From the NCBI RefSeq assembly GCF_000621485.1, contig NZ_JHYF01000002.1, positions 62,001 to 126,000 of the forward strand: 64,000 nucleotides of DNA, given 5' to 3'. The stretch's first letter is position 1. Every line of letters begins with the position of its first letter. Shown in pieces: positions 34,397 through 44,300 of the stretch. The stretch comes from Alkaliphilus transvaalensis ATCC 700919. GTDB lineage: Bacteria; Bacillota; Clostridia; Peptostreptococcales; Natronincolaceae. The translations under genes were made by a program, and so were the position numbers. Under the pieces are notes generated by a model. It was given only the letters and a program-made list of their open reading frames with translations, was not told where the DNA came from and made no database searches.

Positions 34397-36142
34397 ATGA
34401 GTAATAGGACTATTAAAATAATGGTAATAGATTTAGATAATGAAGAAGCAGAGGTGTTAGACCGACCAGATTTATCTACTTATATAGGTGGTGTAGCTTT
34501 AGGGCTTCAACTTTTAAAGGAACATGGTTTCCCTGAAGAAGAGGCCTTAAATCCTCAACAGCCAATTATTTATACAAAAGGTCCCCTAAATACAGTTTTT
34601 CCAGTAGTAACCAAAACCTGCAGTCTCTTTAAGTCACCCCTAACAGGAGAATTAGGAGAAAGCTATGTAGGAATGAGATTTTCAATGGCAATGGGAATGG
34701 CAGGGTTAGATGGCTTAGTGATCAAAGGAAAAGCCAATCGACCAATCATATTAAAAATTAACAACCATTCCTTAGAAATAAAAGAGGGCCACTCCCTATG
34801 GGGACTTAATACCGATGAGACCACACGACTTTTACATGACCAACCAGGTAGAAGAGGGTTGCGTTCTATTTTAGTTATTGGAGAAGCAGGAGAGAAGAAC
34901 ATTAATTTTGCTTGTGTAACTGTAGATACTTATCGACATTTTGGCAGACTAGGGTTAGGAGCAGTGATGGGAAGTAAAGGCATTAAAGGGATCATAGTTG
35001 AAGGAGATCAATCTCAGATAATAGATAACCCCAAGAAATATAATAAAGTCTATGAGGAGATCTATCATAGGGTGAACGAGACTGATTTAATGGAAAAATA
35101 TCACGGGGTAGGAACGTCCATTAATATCAATGCCCTTAATGATATAAAGGCTTTGCCTACCCATAATTTTAAAGATAATTGTTTTGAATTTGCCAATGAA
35201 ATTAGTGGAGAAACCTTTGCTAAAGATCATTTAATTAAGAAGGTTGCCTGTAGTGGCTGTACCATTGGTTGTATTCATATTGCTTTATTGAGGCAGAAAT
35301 ACGGGGATTCCCATGAATATCAGTCATCTACCATTGCTTATGATCATGAACTGATCTATTCATTAGGATCGATGCTAGGGGTGGGAAATCCAGAAGAACT
35401 AATGGTCCTTATAGAAACTGTAGAATTGATGGGGCTAGATGCCATGACTACTGGTGTCTTGCTGGCATGGATTACAGAGGCATACGAAAAAGGGTATATT
35501 ACAGAAAAGGAAACAATTGAAAAACCTCAATTTGGTAATGCTAAAGCTTATCATGAAATGATTAAGTTAATAGTAAAACAACCCAATCTCTTTTATAAAC
35601 AGGCCGCTAAGGGGACTCACTATCTTGCCGAAAAGTATGGTGGCAAGGATTTTGCAATGGTTTTAGGTAAAAATGAAGTAGCAGGTTATCATACTGGGTA
35701 TGGTAATTTAATAGGACAGGCAGTAGGTGGAAGACACTCCCATCTAGATAACGCAGGTTACTCCTTTGATCAAGAAAAGGGAAATATAGGTAATGAAGAG
35801 TTAGTAAAGAAGCTTATTCAAGAAGAAATTGATCGTAATCTATTAAACAGCCTAGTTATATGTCTCTTCGCCAGAAAAATATATGACTATCCTACTGTAA
35901 TTGCAGGCCTTGAGGCTATTGGACAAAAAGTTTCTCTAGAGGATTTAAAGAAGCTAGCCACAAAAACCTTTATAGAAAAAATTGCCCTAAAAGAAAAAAT
36001 GGGTTTTTCTTATGATGAAATTCATTTTCCAAAAAGATTTTTTGAGACTATGGGTGGTAGAAATAAACTTAATGCTGAAGAAGCCCATTTAATTCTTGAT
36101 TTATATAAAGAAGAAATAAAAAAAATCCGACATCAAAATTAA
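34397..36142 (+). CDS. aor: Aldehyde:ferredoxin oxidoreductase, tungsten type
   Basis: AOR family enzymes oxidise aldehydes to acids (or reduce acids) with a tungsten bis-pterin cofactor and one [4Fe-4S] cluster. The 581-residue protein has the N-terminal family motif (YIGGVALGLQLL near 29, FKSPLTGELGESYVG near 78, GLDGLVIKGKA near 102). The cluster cysteines are in ACSGCTIGC near 290 with a probable fourth in LNSLVICLF near 490. It is slightly shorter than the usual 600 residues, and its exact substrate cannot be assigned. It follows the ferredoxin gene with no gap. The cofactor operon at 15897-19526 is the likely supplier of its cofactor. Confidence 0.92.
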   Translation: MSNRTIKIMVIDLDNEEAEVLDRPDLSTYIGGVALGLQLLKEHGFPEEEALNPQQPIIYTKGPLNTVFPVVTKTCSLFKSPLTGELGESYVGMRFSMAMGMAGLDGLVIKGKANRPIILKINNHSLEIKEGHSLWGLNTDETTRLLHDQPGRRGLRSILVIGEAGEKNINFACVTVDTYRHFGRLGLGAVMGSKGIKGIIVEGDQSQIIDNPKKYNKVYEEIYHRVNETDLMEKYHGVGTSININALNDIKALPTHNFKDNCFEFANEISGETFAKDHLIKKVACSGCTIGCIHIALLRQKYGDSHEYQSSTIAYDHELIYSLGSMLGVGNPEELMVLIETVELMGLDAMTTGVLLAWITEAYEKGYITEKETIEKPQFGNAKAYHEMIKLIVKQPNLFYKQAAKGTHYLAEKYGGKDFAMVLGKNEVAGYHTGYGNLIGQAVGGRHSHLDNAGYSFDQEKGNIGNEELVKKLIQEEIDRNLLNSLVICLFARKIYDYPTVIAGLEAIGQKVSLEDLKKLATKTFIEKIALKEKMGFSYDEIHFPKRFFETMGGRNKLNAEEAHLILDLYKEEIKKIRHQN

Positions 36143-36177
36143 AATTAAAAAGCAAACAAAAACGGTCGTCTTTTATT

Positions 36178-36267
36178 TGAGGAAATTATAATACCATAAC
36201 TCTGAATTTATATTAGTTATGTAAGTATTAAAACTTAGTCCCCAGTGAGCAATGAGTAATTTCCTAA
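36178..36267. repeat. Interspersed element, copy G (90 bp)
   Basis: It begins TGAGGAAATTATAATACCAT, continues AACTCTGAATTTATATTAG, and ends GAGTAATTTCCTAA. The left part matches the right ends of copies A and B in reverse. It follows a TCTTTTATT run after the AOR gene. Confidence 0.65.
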
Positions 36268-36334
36268 TTTTAAAAATGTATACATATTTCAATTCTCCAT
36301 TAGACAAAATATAAATTAAAAGGAGGTGCTTCAA

Positions 36335-36526
36335 ATGAATTTAGGACCAAAGGATATGATTACAAAGAAGCTATTAGATGCACAGGAGATGGTAAGGGAT
36401 TACGAAATGTTTTCTAAGCATACTGAGGATAATGAGTTAGCCCGAATGTTTAAAAACTTTGCAGAAGAAAGTGGTCTTCAGGCTCAAGAACTACAAAGAA
36501 TGGCGGATCGTTATAGAAGAGACTAA
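36335..36526 (+). CDS. Small helical protein, ferritin-like pattern
   Basis: The 63-residue product is almost entirely alpha-helical with two helices separated near residue 30 (MITKKLLDAQEMVRDYEMFSK, then NELARMFKNFAEESGLQAQ split at about N32). The pattern resembles half of a ferritin/rubrerythrin-like four-helix bundle or a small spore-coat-like protein, but no metal motif is complete. I chose the ATG eight bases after AAAGGAGG rather than the GTG nine bases upstream. It is monocistronic with its own terminator. Function unknown. Confidence 0.7.
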   Translation: MNLGPKDMITKKLLDAQEMVRDYEMFSKHTEDNELARMFKNFAEESGLQAQELQRMADRYRRD

Positions 36527-36538
36527 AAACAAAGAGAT

Positions 36539-36575
36539 AAAAGGCACATTTAATTGTGTCTTTTATTTTTTGTAT
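36539..36575 (+). terminator. Rho-independent terminator
   Basis: AAAAGGCACA pairs with TGTGTCTTTT (one G-U pair), followed by ATTTTTTG. Confidence 0.85.
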
Positions 36576-36635
36576 TTTTAGTATAAAATTTGATATAATT
36601 AATTGTATGGTAACAATATAAGTGAGGTGATGGGC

Positions 36636-38129
36636 GTGGAGATATACAATAATATAAGACTATCAAAGGAGGACTCAGAGCATTTATATATTCAATTATA
36701 TAAATCCATTAAAGAGTTAATTTTGGGGGGGAAACTGATGGAAGGAGATCGACTTCCACCAGTAAGAAAAATGGCTAAAATGATGGAAGTAAATAATGTA
36801 ACCATTGTCAAAGCCTACGAGATTTTAGAAAAAGAAGCACTAGTTTACAAAAGAATTGGTAGCGGTACTTATATTGCCCATCAAATCAAGGGAGATGATC
36901 CAGAGGGTATAGAAGAAGAAACCCATCAAGCAATTAATAAGCATAGATTACTAGACCAAGGTCAAATTAAAATTGAAGAAAATACAATTAACTTTGCCAG
37001 TGCAACTCCATCCGCCGAACTATTTCCAGTCGATGACTTTAAACAAGTATTAAATGATGTTTTAGACAGAGATAAAGGAAATGCCTTTGGCTACCAAGAG
37101 GGACAAGGCTACTATCCCCTTAGAGAAATTTTGGGGAGCTATGTGAAAGAGTATGGTATAAATGTTGATGCAGAAAATATCCAGGTTATTTCTGGAGCAC
37201 AACAAGGAATAGATCTTGTATCAAAGGCATTACTTAATTATGGCGACTATGTGATTATTGAGGGTCCTTCTTATACTGGTGCAATTGCAGCCTTTCAATC
37301 CCGTGGGGCAAGAATTATTGACATCCCCCTTGAATACGATGGACTAAATTTGGAGATATTGGAAAAGAAAATACAGTCAAATAGGCCAAAACTGCTCTAT
37401 ATCATGCCGAATTTCCAAAATCCAACTGGCGTTTCATATACAAGAGAAAAGAAGGAAAAACTATTAGAAATCTGTAAAAATTATGGCGTATATATAATGG
37501 AGGACGATTATTTAAGTGAGCTAAATTACTATCATGATGATACAAGTACCTTAAAAAGCATAGACAAAGAAAATATTGTGATTTATGTTAAAAGCTTTTC
37601 TAAGATATTTATGCCAGGTCTTCGTTTAGGATTTTTAGTAATTCCTAATAATCTTCATGGAAGACTTCTTATGGCAAAGCATACGACTGATATCTCCACT
37701 TCAGGGTTATTACAAAGAGCCTTAGAACTCTATTTAAAGAAGGGAATCTGGCAACAGCACCTACGATATATGGAGGGAAAATATAAGGAGAGATTTGAAA
37801 AAATGATTAGCTGTATTGAAGCATATATGCCTTCTGAGGTGGAATATATTTTGCCGAGGGGTGGAGTGAATTTTTGGTTTAAACTGCCTTCTAACTGTTC
37901 ATCTCAGCAATTATATGAGTTAGCAGTAAATGAAAATATCGTCTTTGCGCCGGGTAACTTGTTTCATTTAAATAATTTCCATGATGAATATTTTAGATTG
38001 AGTATAGCAGCAGTTAGTCCCCCAGAAATTGAGGTGGGAATGAGACAGCTTTGTAAAATAATGGAGGAATACATTAATAAATATAAATCCTCAGTGGTAA
38101 GAGCTAGTACAATTAAACCTATTTTATAA
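36636..38129 (+). CDS. MocR-type regulator (GntR DNA-binding plus aminotransferase domain)
   Basis: Residues 1-75 are a GntR winged helix (LPPVRKMAKMMEVNNVTIVKA, about 35-55, is the recognition region). Residues 110-490 are a class I aminotransferase-fold domain with the PLP lysine in YVKSFSKIFMPGLRLGF near 320, and MPNFQNPTGVSYT and EDDYLSEL before it. MocR regulators use PLP as a sensor and often control vitamin B6, GABA or amino acid genes. The GTG at 36636 fits the GAGGTGATG ribosome site best. An upstream TTG at 36603 is possible. The target is unknown. Confidence 0.88.
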   Translation: MEIYNNIRLSKEDSEHLYIQLYKSIKELILGGKLMEGDRLPPVRKMAKMMEVNNVTIVKAYEILEKEALVYKRIGSGTYIAHQIKGDDPEGIEEETHQAINKHRLLDQGQIKIEENTINFASATPSAELFPVDDFKQVLNDVLDRDKGNAFGYQEGQGYYPLREILGSYVKEYGINVDAENIQVISGAQQGIDLVSKALLNYGDYVIIEGPSYTGAIAAFQSRGARIIDIPLEYDGLNLEILEKKIQSNRPKLLYIMPNFQNPTGVSYTREKKEKLLEICKNYGVYIMEDDYLSELNYYHDDTSTLKSIDKENIVIYVKSFSKIFMPGLRLGFLVIPNNLHGRLLMAKHTTDISTSGLLQRALELYLKKGIWQQHLRYMEGKYKERFEKMISCIEAYMPSEVEYILPRGGVNFWFKLPSNCSSQQLYELAVNENIVFAPGNLFHLNNFHDEYFRLSIAAVSPPEIEVGMRQLCKIMEEYINKYKSSVVRASTIKPIL

Positions 38130-38156
38130 GGAGTTATATATAAGGGGGAACCATTT

Positions 38157-39056
38157 ATGAGAAGAGTAAAAATAATATATAATCCTGATTCAGGTAGACA
38201 AATTCTTCAGAAAAACATTCCTGACCTAAAGGAAATCCTTTGGGAAGATTACAGAATAAAGGCAGATCTTGAGGGAACTAAGGCACCACAGCATGCTAAG
38301 GAGATAGCATATAATAGCTGTCAAGAAGGTTACGATTTAATTATTGCGGCAGGTGGAGATGGTACTGTTAATGAAGTTGTTAATGGGATGATGAACAGTA
38401 AGCTAAATCATAAAACTAAACTTGCAATTTATCCAGCAGGTACAGTTAATGATCTGGGGAATCATTTGAAAATTCCAAGGAACATCCATCAATTTGCCCA
38501 TATGATTCACTTAAATAGAGTTCATGGGCTGGATATAGGAACCTGTGGAGACCGATACTTTATGAATGTTGCGGCAGCAGGTCTATTAACAGATGTGGCC
38601 CACAAGGTCTCATCAGAGTCTAAAACAGCTTTGGGAAAATTTGCATATTATTTAGAGGGAATAAAAGAGTTTCCAAAACAGATTTTTAAGCCGATTAAGA
38701 TTCAATTGAAAATTGGAAAGATTACAGAGGAGAAGGAAATTCTATTTTTTGTATTGGCAAATAGTCCCCATGTGGGAGGGTTTAAGCATATTGCATCGGA
38801 GGCAAAAATTAATGATGGATTATTTGACCTTCTCATTATCGAGAATTGCCAGTTTATAGATGTAGCCAGCATCTTCTTCTTGATGCTTCAAGGCAACCAC
38901 GTAAACCATCCAAACTTTAAATATCTTCAAGTTAGTGATTTTAGTATTATTGGACCAGAAGAAATTATTGTTGATGTTGATGGCGAATATTGCGGACCAC
39001 TACCTATGAACTTTAAAGTAATTAAAGAAGCCATTAACATTATTGTACCTGAATAA
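38157..39056 (+). CDS. Diacylglycerol/lipid kinase (YegS/DagK family)
   Basis: The 299-residue soluble kinase has the diacylglycerol kinase catalytic fold: the start RRVKIIYNPDSGRQ, the nucleotide-binding AAGGDGTVNEVVNGM near 64, PAGTVNDLGNHLKIPRN near 97 and GGFKHIASEAKINDGLFDLL near 204. It probably phosphorylates diacylglycerol (recycling it for phospholipid synthesis) or a related lipid at the membrane surface. It begins 27 bases after the MocR gene and may share its transcript. Followed by a large folded hairpin. Confidence 0.88.
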   Translation: MRRVKIIYNPDSGRQILQKNIPDLKEILWEDYRIKADLEGTKAPQHAKEIAYNSCQEGYDLIIAAGGDGTVNEVVNGMMNSKLNHKTKLAIYPAGTVNDLGNHLKIPRNIHQFAHMIHLNRVHGLDIGTCGDRYFMNVAAAGLLTDVAHKVSSESKTALGKFAYYLEGIKEFPKQIFKPIKIQLKIGKITEEKEILFFVLANSPHVGGFKHIASEAKINDGLFDLLIIENCQFIDVASIFFLMLQGNHVNHPNFKYLQVSDFSIIGPEEIIVDVDGEYCGPLPMNFKVIKEAINIIVPE

Positions 39057-39063
39057 CGAAATA

Positions 39064-39168
39064 AAACATCCTGCTAAGCTCTAGGCTGAAGCGACCTCCA
39101 ATTGTTAGATTTTTAGGTCTAACTTTTGGGGGGCACATCATCTGTGCTATTAGTAGGATGTTTTTTAG
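39064..39168 (+). terminator. Elaborate nested hairpin ending in a T-run
   Basis: Outer stem ACATCCTGCTAA/TTAGTAGGATGT encloses three helices: CCTCCAA/TTGGGGGG, GTTAGA/TCTAAC and GCACA/TGTGC. TTTTTTAG follows. It can terminate the lipid kinase transcript. Its complexity suggests a possible small RNA. Its overall architecture is like the hairpin at 8582-8683. Confidence 0.6.
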
Positions 39169-39169
39169 T

Positions 39170-39354
39170 TGAGAAACTTACATAATATCTTATCTATTTA
39201 TTCTTCAATTTACAAAAATGATTGCTAAGCCCCTCTCCGTGAAAGTAATAGACAATATCTTAATAATACATTATATTATCCATTGAACACCCAAGTAGCG
39301 AAGTTTTTATTTTTGCTGTAACATTAATTTAAAAATAATTAAGCCACTTCCTAA
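39170..39354. repeat. Interspersed element, copy H (185 bp, inverted relative to copy B)
   Basis: In reverse complement it begins TTAGGAAGTGGCTTAATT and contains AAAAACTTCGCTAC and GTTCAATGGATAATATAATG, which align with the internal block of copy B. The two copies have about the same length. It starts directly after the T-run of the previous hairpin and ends just before the bactofilin gene. Confidence 0.65.
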
Positions 39355-39361
39355 AATACTA

Positions 39362-39745
39362 CTAAACTGGATCTTTAGTTGTTTCTGTTTTAACGTGATC
39401 ATGCTTCATTTTACAGTTACCGTCGAAAGAAGAGTTTTCATCAAGTATGAAGCTAGAAACATTAACATCCCCCCATAAGCTGCCAGAGGAGGTAATACGA
39501 AGTTGTTGGTGGGCCTCTATATTTCCCTTTATTTCACCTGAAACCATAACGTTATTGGCGTAAATATTACCTTCTATTTTAGCCGTTTCGCCAATATATA
39601 TATTTCCATCCACCCTTATTTCTCCCTTAAATTCTCCATCTACACGTATTGTACCAGATGCCTTTAAGTCTCCTTGAAACTGACAATCTGCGCCGATGAT
39701 GGTAGTCGCTTTACTGTAATGGATATCTTCCTTCTTATTAAACAT
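39362..39745 (-). CDS. Bactofilin (polymer-forming cytoskeletal protein)
   Basis: The 127-residue protein is a single bactofilin domain, a right-handed beta helix built from short repeats (for example GDLKASGTIRVDGEFKGEI, then IYIGETAKIEGNIYANNV). Bactofilins form membrane-associated filaments that position cell-wall enzymes. It lies 15 bases downstream of an M23 peptidase gene in the same operon, the classic bactofilin arrangement, so the two probably act together in cell or spore wall shaping. Confidence 0.93.
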   Translation of the reverse strand: MFNKKEDIHYSKATTIIGADCQFQGDLKASGTIRVDGEFKGEIRVDGNIYIGETAKIEGNIYANNVMVSGEIKGNIEAHQQLRITSSGSLWGDVNVSSFILDENSSFDGNCKMKHDHVKTETTKDPV

Positions 39746-39760
39746 TAAGATCCTCCTTTA

Positions 39761-40696
39761 TTAATTTTCTAGAACTGTATTAGGATTAATAACTTTACCG
39801 TTTAGGCGAATTTCGAAATGGACATGGGGGCCAGTACTTCGACCAGTGCTTCCCATCTTTGCAATGACATCTCCTTTAGCAACATGGTCTCCCACCTTTA
39901 CCAAATTGGTATTGTTATGGGCATAAACGCTGGTATAACCATATCCGTGGGAAATAATAATCATTCTTCCATAGGCACCATTGTATCCAGAGAAGGTCAC
40001 GACACCACTGCCAGCTGCAACAATATCTGTATTAGTCTTATTTGCAATATCGATACCAGAATGAAATTCTCTATTACGACTAGTAGGGGATAGTCGATAA
40101 CCGAAATTTGAAGAAACTCTGCCGATTGCTGGCCGAAGATTAGGTAATGAATCAATGTATTGAAGTTGTTTTTCGACATCTACAACAAGTTTTTCAAAAT
40201 TCATTGTTTGTTGTTCAATAAGATTATCTAATAGAATTATGTCCTCTTCAAGGTCATAATTGTGATCTACGACAGGTATACGATTATCCGAACGAGAGAC
40301 TAGAACTGTTAATGGATTAGCAGCTTGTTGTTCTTCTAATGGGTCTTCCAAACCTACCATGCTTAAAACTTTAGTTTGTAGATCATTTAAGGCGATCAAT
40401 TTTTCTTCTATTTCTTCAGATCTACCTTTAAGATAATCAATTTCTATTGTTTGTGCGTGGTTTTGTGAGCTTAATATTGTTAAGTTGTTAGTTGTAATCA
40501 GTAATTGTTCTTGAGTTTGGGATAAATTTTTAGAAACTCCGATAGAATAAAGACTAATACATAAGAATACACCTATGAAAGAAAATATTGACCAATAGGG
40601 AATACTAAAATGTATGACTTTATTTGTTGTACTTGGAATGATGGTAAATGAGAGAATTTTTTTTTGAGAATGGTTGGTGTGTTGAAGCTTTTTCAT
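39761..40696 (-). CDS. M23 family peptidoglycan endopeptidase, membrane-anchored
   Basis: The 311-residue protein has a short cytoplasmic start, one membrane helix (about 33-54), a coiled-coil segment (about 60-125) and a C-terminal LytM/M23 zinc peptidase domain. Zinc and catalytic residues are visible in EFHSGIDIAN near 219, the core YAHNNTNLVKVGDHVAKGD near 265 and the HVHFEIR motif near 296. It should cleave peptide cross-links in the wall. I chose the ATG at 40696 behind AAGGAGGTTC rather than the TTG one codon earlier. It is transcribed with the bactofilin gene. Confidence 0.92.
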   Translation of the reverse strand: MKKLQHTNHSQKKILSFTIIPSTTNKVIHFSIPYWSIFSFIGVFLCISLYSIGVSKNLSQTQEQLLITTNNLTILSSQNHAQTIEIDYLKGRSEEIEEKLIALNDLQTKVLSMVGLEDPLEEQQAANPLTVLVSRSDNRIPVVDHNYDLEEDIILLDNLIEQQTMNFEKLVVDVEKQLQYIDSLPNLRPAIGRVSSNFGYRLSPTSRNREFHSGIDIANKTNTDIVAAGSGVVTFSGYNGAYGRMIIISHGYGYTSVYAHNNTNLVKVGDHVAKGDVIAKMGSTGRSTGPHVHFEIRLNGKVINPNTVLEN

Positions 40697-40914
40697 CAAT
40701 GAACCTCCTTACAAATAAACCTTTTAAGCTAACTTACACTTCTACAGAAAAAATCAAATCCCTTCTCGAAAATAGAAAAAATAAAAATAGTCATAAATAA
40801 CTATAGATTTTTAAAAAATTTGAGATATAAAAGAGGATTTTATAGGTAGAAGTTAGAATACTAATTGAATTAAGGAAAATCAAATTGACTGATTATCTGG
40901 ATAGGAGGTTATCT

Positions 40915-41352
40915 ATGAAAGATATAAGATATGAGGATACCATTACGGAGCTGGAGAGAGAGTTAAGACATTTATGTACTGTAATAAAACAAAAGGGAAG
41001 AGAAATTTTAACTAATTTCGAAATAACTCCACCCCAATTTCAAGCATTGCAATATTTAATAAACGAAGAAAATCTAACCATAGGAGAACTAAGCAATAAA
41101 ATGTATCTTGCCTGCAGTACGATAACAGATTTAGTAGATCGTATGGAAAAAAACGAGTTAGTAAAGCGGGTTCGTGATGAGAAGGACAGAAGAGTAGTTC
41201 GGATCTATGTGTTAGAAAAAGGCCATGAAATAATAAACGAGGTTTTAGACGCCAGAAGGCATTATTTAGATGACCTTTTACAAGACCTGCATAGTGATGA
41301 AAAAAAGGCAATATTAAAGAGCGTAGAAATGATTTATTCAAGAACGGTATAA
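40915..41352 (+). CDS. MarR-family transcriptional regulator
   Basis: The 145-residue protein has the MarR winged-helix core: ITPPQFQALQYLI near 37, the recognition helix LACSTITDLVDRMEKNELV near 65-83 and the wing RVRDEKDRRVVRIYV. It should dimerise and respond to a small ligand. The ATG at 40915 follows ATAGGAGG. A longer TTG start at 40885 lacks a ribosome site. It is followed 35 bases later by the giant signalling protein, and the two may be co-transcribed. Confidence 0.9.
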   Translation: MKDIRYEDTITELERELRHLCTVIKQKGREILTNFEITPPQFQALQYLINEENLTIGELSNKMYLACSTITDLVDRMEKNELVKRVRDEKDRRVVRIYVLEKGHEIINEVLDARRHYLDDLLQDLHSDEKKAILKSVEMIYSRTV

Positions 41353-41387
41353 GCAAAAGGTGAAAATCAATATGGGGAAGTGGATTC

Positions 41388-44300
41388 ATGGAGATTATTA
41401 ACAATCGATATAAAATAGGCGAATGTCTAGAAATTGATAACTTTTACAGCAAATATACCGCCTCTGATTTATTGCAAAAAAATAAAAAGGTTTTATTATA
41501 CATTATAAAAGACAATCAGTACTCTAAGACCTTTATTGAGTATTGCAGACATCACTTTCATGAAATTTCTGCAATAAACCATAAAAATATCGTATCTCTA
41601 TATAGTTGTGGAACTGTTGAAACCATCGATGATAAACACAATCATGAGATGCTTTATTTCTATACAACGGAATATTTTCAGCCGACAGTATTAAAGCCTG
41701 TAAAAGGGAGTCTAAGTAAAGCAGATTTGCTACAGATTTATAAGCAAATGGCTAACTTTCTAGATTTTCTACATTTCCATGGAATGAATTATAAGTATAT
41801 AGACTTAGAAAACATATCTATTACCAGAGATAATGGGGAATTAGTGGTTAAATTAATGGATTTAATTTCTTTAAAAAAGAAAGAGTTTGATAAACAGCAT
41901 GAACAAAAGTTGGCAGTAAATAGTAGAGCCCCAGAGCTATATTATGGAATAGAAACTGGCCCTTATACAGACATTTATTCTCTAGGGGTATTGCTTTACT
42001 ATTTTTATACTACAGAAGAATTTTATTATCATAAATTATTAGATGAAATAAGTTTATGTAGTGAAAAAGTACAATTAAAGTGGGAACTAGATTTTTTTAA
42101 TATCATTAAGAATGCTACCCAACTAGATTATATCGACCGATATCAATCGATTCATCAAATGAATAGGGATATTGAAGGGTTGTATCAGTTAAAGGAACCT
42201 ATAGAAGATAAAACTGTGTTAGAAACGCTAAACTTTAAAATTCCCATTATAGGACGAGACATGGAACTTAAAAAAATCATGTCATTAGTGGAAAACTGGA
42301 ATAAAAGTCTAATCCTCATTCAAGGAGATAAAGGAATAGGTAAATCGCGGTTTATTAATGAGGTTAGACATCAAATGCAATTTAATAAAGTCCATGTATT
42401 TAGTACAAGTATTTTAAACGATCGTAATGATTTCCACCAAACCATTACCCTTTTATTACGTCAGGTATTAAGGCATGCCCCTCAAAATATCATAGATAAA
42501 TATGCTGAAGAGCTAGTCAAGATTATACCCGAAATCGGATTTAACAAAAAAATTACGCCCTCAAGAGAATTAACGGAAGATCGAGAAATTTTACGTCTAT
42601 ACGATCGCATTACCAACTTTATCATAGAAACTGTAGGTGCTCAACAGACCCTTCTGACCTTCGATGATATTCATTTTGCAGACCGAACTGTTATTGAGTT
42701 TATCGATTATTTCCTAAAGATCAATAGATTAAAAAAAGCACCAATAATGATTTTACTTGGGTATACTGATGAACTTTATCATTGGCAGGAAACCCATAAT
42801 TATCTTGTTGATTGGAATAACTCTGTAGAGGTATTAAAAATTAAATTATCAAGACTAACTGTAGAAGAAACTGCTAAGATGATTAAATATATTCTAGGAT
42901 GGTTTATAGAACCTTTAAATTTTGCAACTAATATTATGAGGGAAACAGATGGAAACCCTGCATTAATAGAAGAGGCAATTCGTGAACTCTATGCTCAAAA
43001 ACATATTTATGTTGACTATACTTCCGAAAAAAATGGATATACATGGCATAGCAATATTGAAGATTATTCACGAATAAAATTACCTGAAAATTTTGATGAG
43101 TCCATTTATATTATGTTAAATACCTTTGATGACTTTACAAAAAAGCTACTGGAAATTGTATCTTTATTTAATACCAGCGTGTCTCTACAAATATTGTCTA
43201 AGTTATTAGGAGAAGATCAGCAATACTCACCATGTCTAAATAGATTAACCCAGTTGAAAATTCTTAACGAAAAATTGGAGGACTGGGGTTATACCTATGG
43301 GTTCTACAGAAGTCAACTAAAAACTTACATCTATGAATCAATTCAATTGGAAAAAAGGATACAGTTACACCAAAAGGTAAGTATCATATTAGAAGATTTG
43401 TATCAAAAGGAAGGTAGGGAAAATAAAGAAGAATTAATCTACCACTTATTTCAGTCTAATCAGAGAAATAAGGCCATTGATTATTGTATAGAGGCCGGCG
43501 ATCACATGTTTAATCTTCGCATCTATACTCAGGCAGTGGTCTTTTATAAGCGAGCCTATTCTCTACTAAAGATGAATCCTGATGAGAAATATCTAAAACT
43601 TCTAATTAGAATGGGTGAAGTTTATCAGAATCAAGGTAAAAATAATGAGGCATTAGAGAGCTATAAAGAGGTTACGTCATTAACAAATGGTAAGATTCAG
43701 GAGCTTACCATTGATGCACAATGTAATATTGCTCAAATTTATTTAAATAGAAATGAATTAAAATTAGCCGAAAGAGATTTAAAAGAAATCCTACATAATG
43801 CTGAGAAAATACAGTATGGTGAAGGGTTATTGAAGGCAGCTTATTTGCTAGCTAGGGTATACATGCATAGTAAAGAGGTAGATAATTTAGAGGAAGTCTG
43901 TGAAAAATATTTAGAGATAGCTAAAAAGCTCAATCGCTTTGAATATATAGGCATGTTTATTAACCAAAAGGGAATTTTAGAATTCTTAAAGGGTAATGTC
44001 CTACAGGCAAAGGAATATTGTGAAATTAGTGTTGGATTTTTAGAAAAGGGTAAACGAATAGAAGAAACTAGTAGACCAATCAATAATATTGGGGTAATCC
44101 TTCAAGATCATTTTCAAAAAATTGAGGAAGCAAGGAAATATTTTGAAAAATCAATGAAAATTGCACAGCAATACCATAGAATGGAAGATTTATTTAGAGC
44201 CTATAATAATATAGCTGATTGTTATATGCTTGAAAACCGATATGATGATGCCATTGAGGTATTGCATAAAAATATTAATTTAGCTACTGAGTATGAAGAT

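Noticed and set aside
36153-36180. Additional terminator after the AOR gene
   Set aside because: A T-run is present, but I could not find a stable stem ahead of it.
41012-41404. Minus-strand frame of 130 codons across the MarR gene
   Set aside because: Antisense to a clear MarR gene, His/Leu/Phe-rich composition, no ribosome site.
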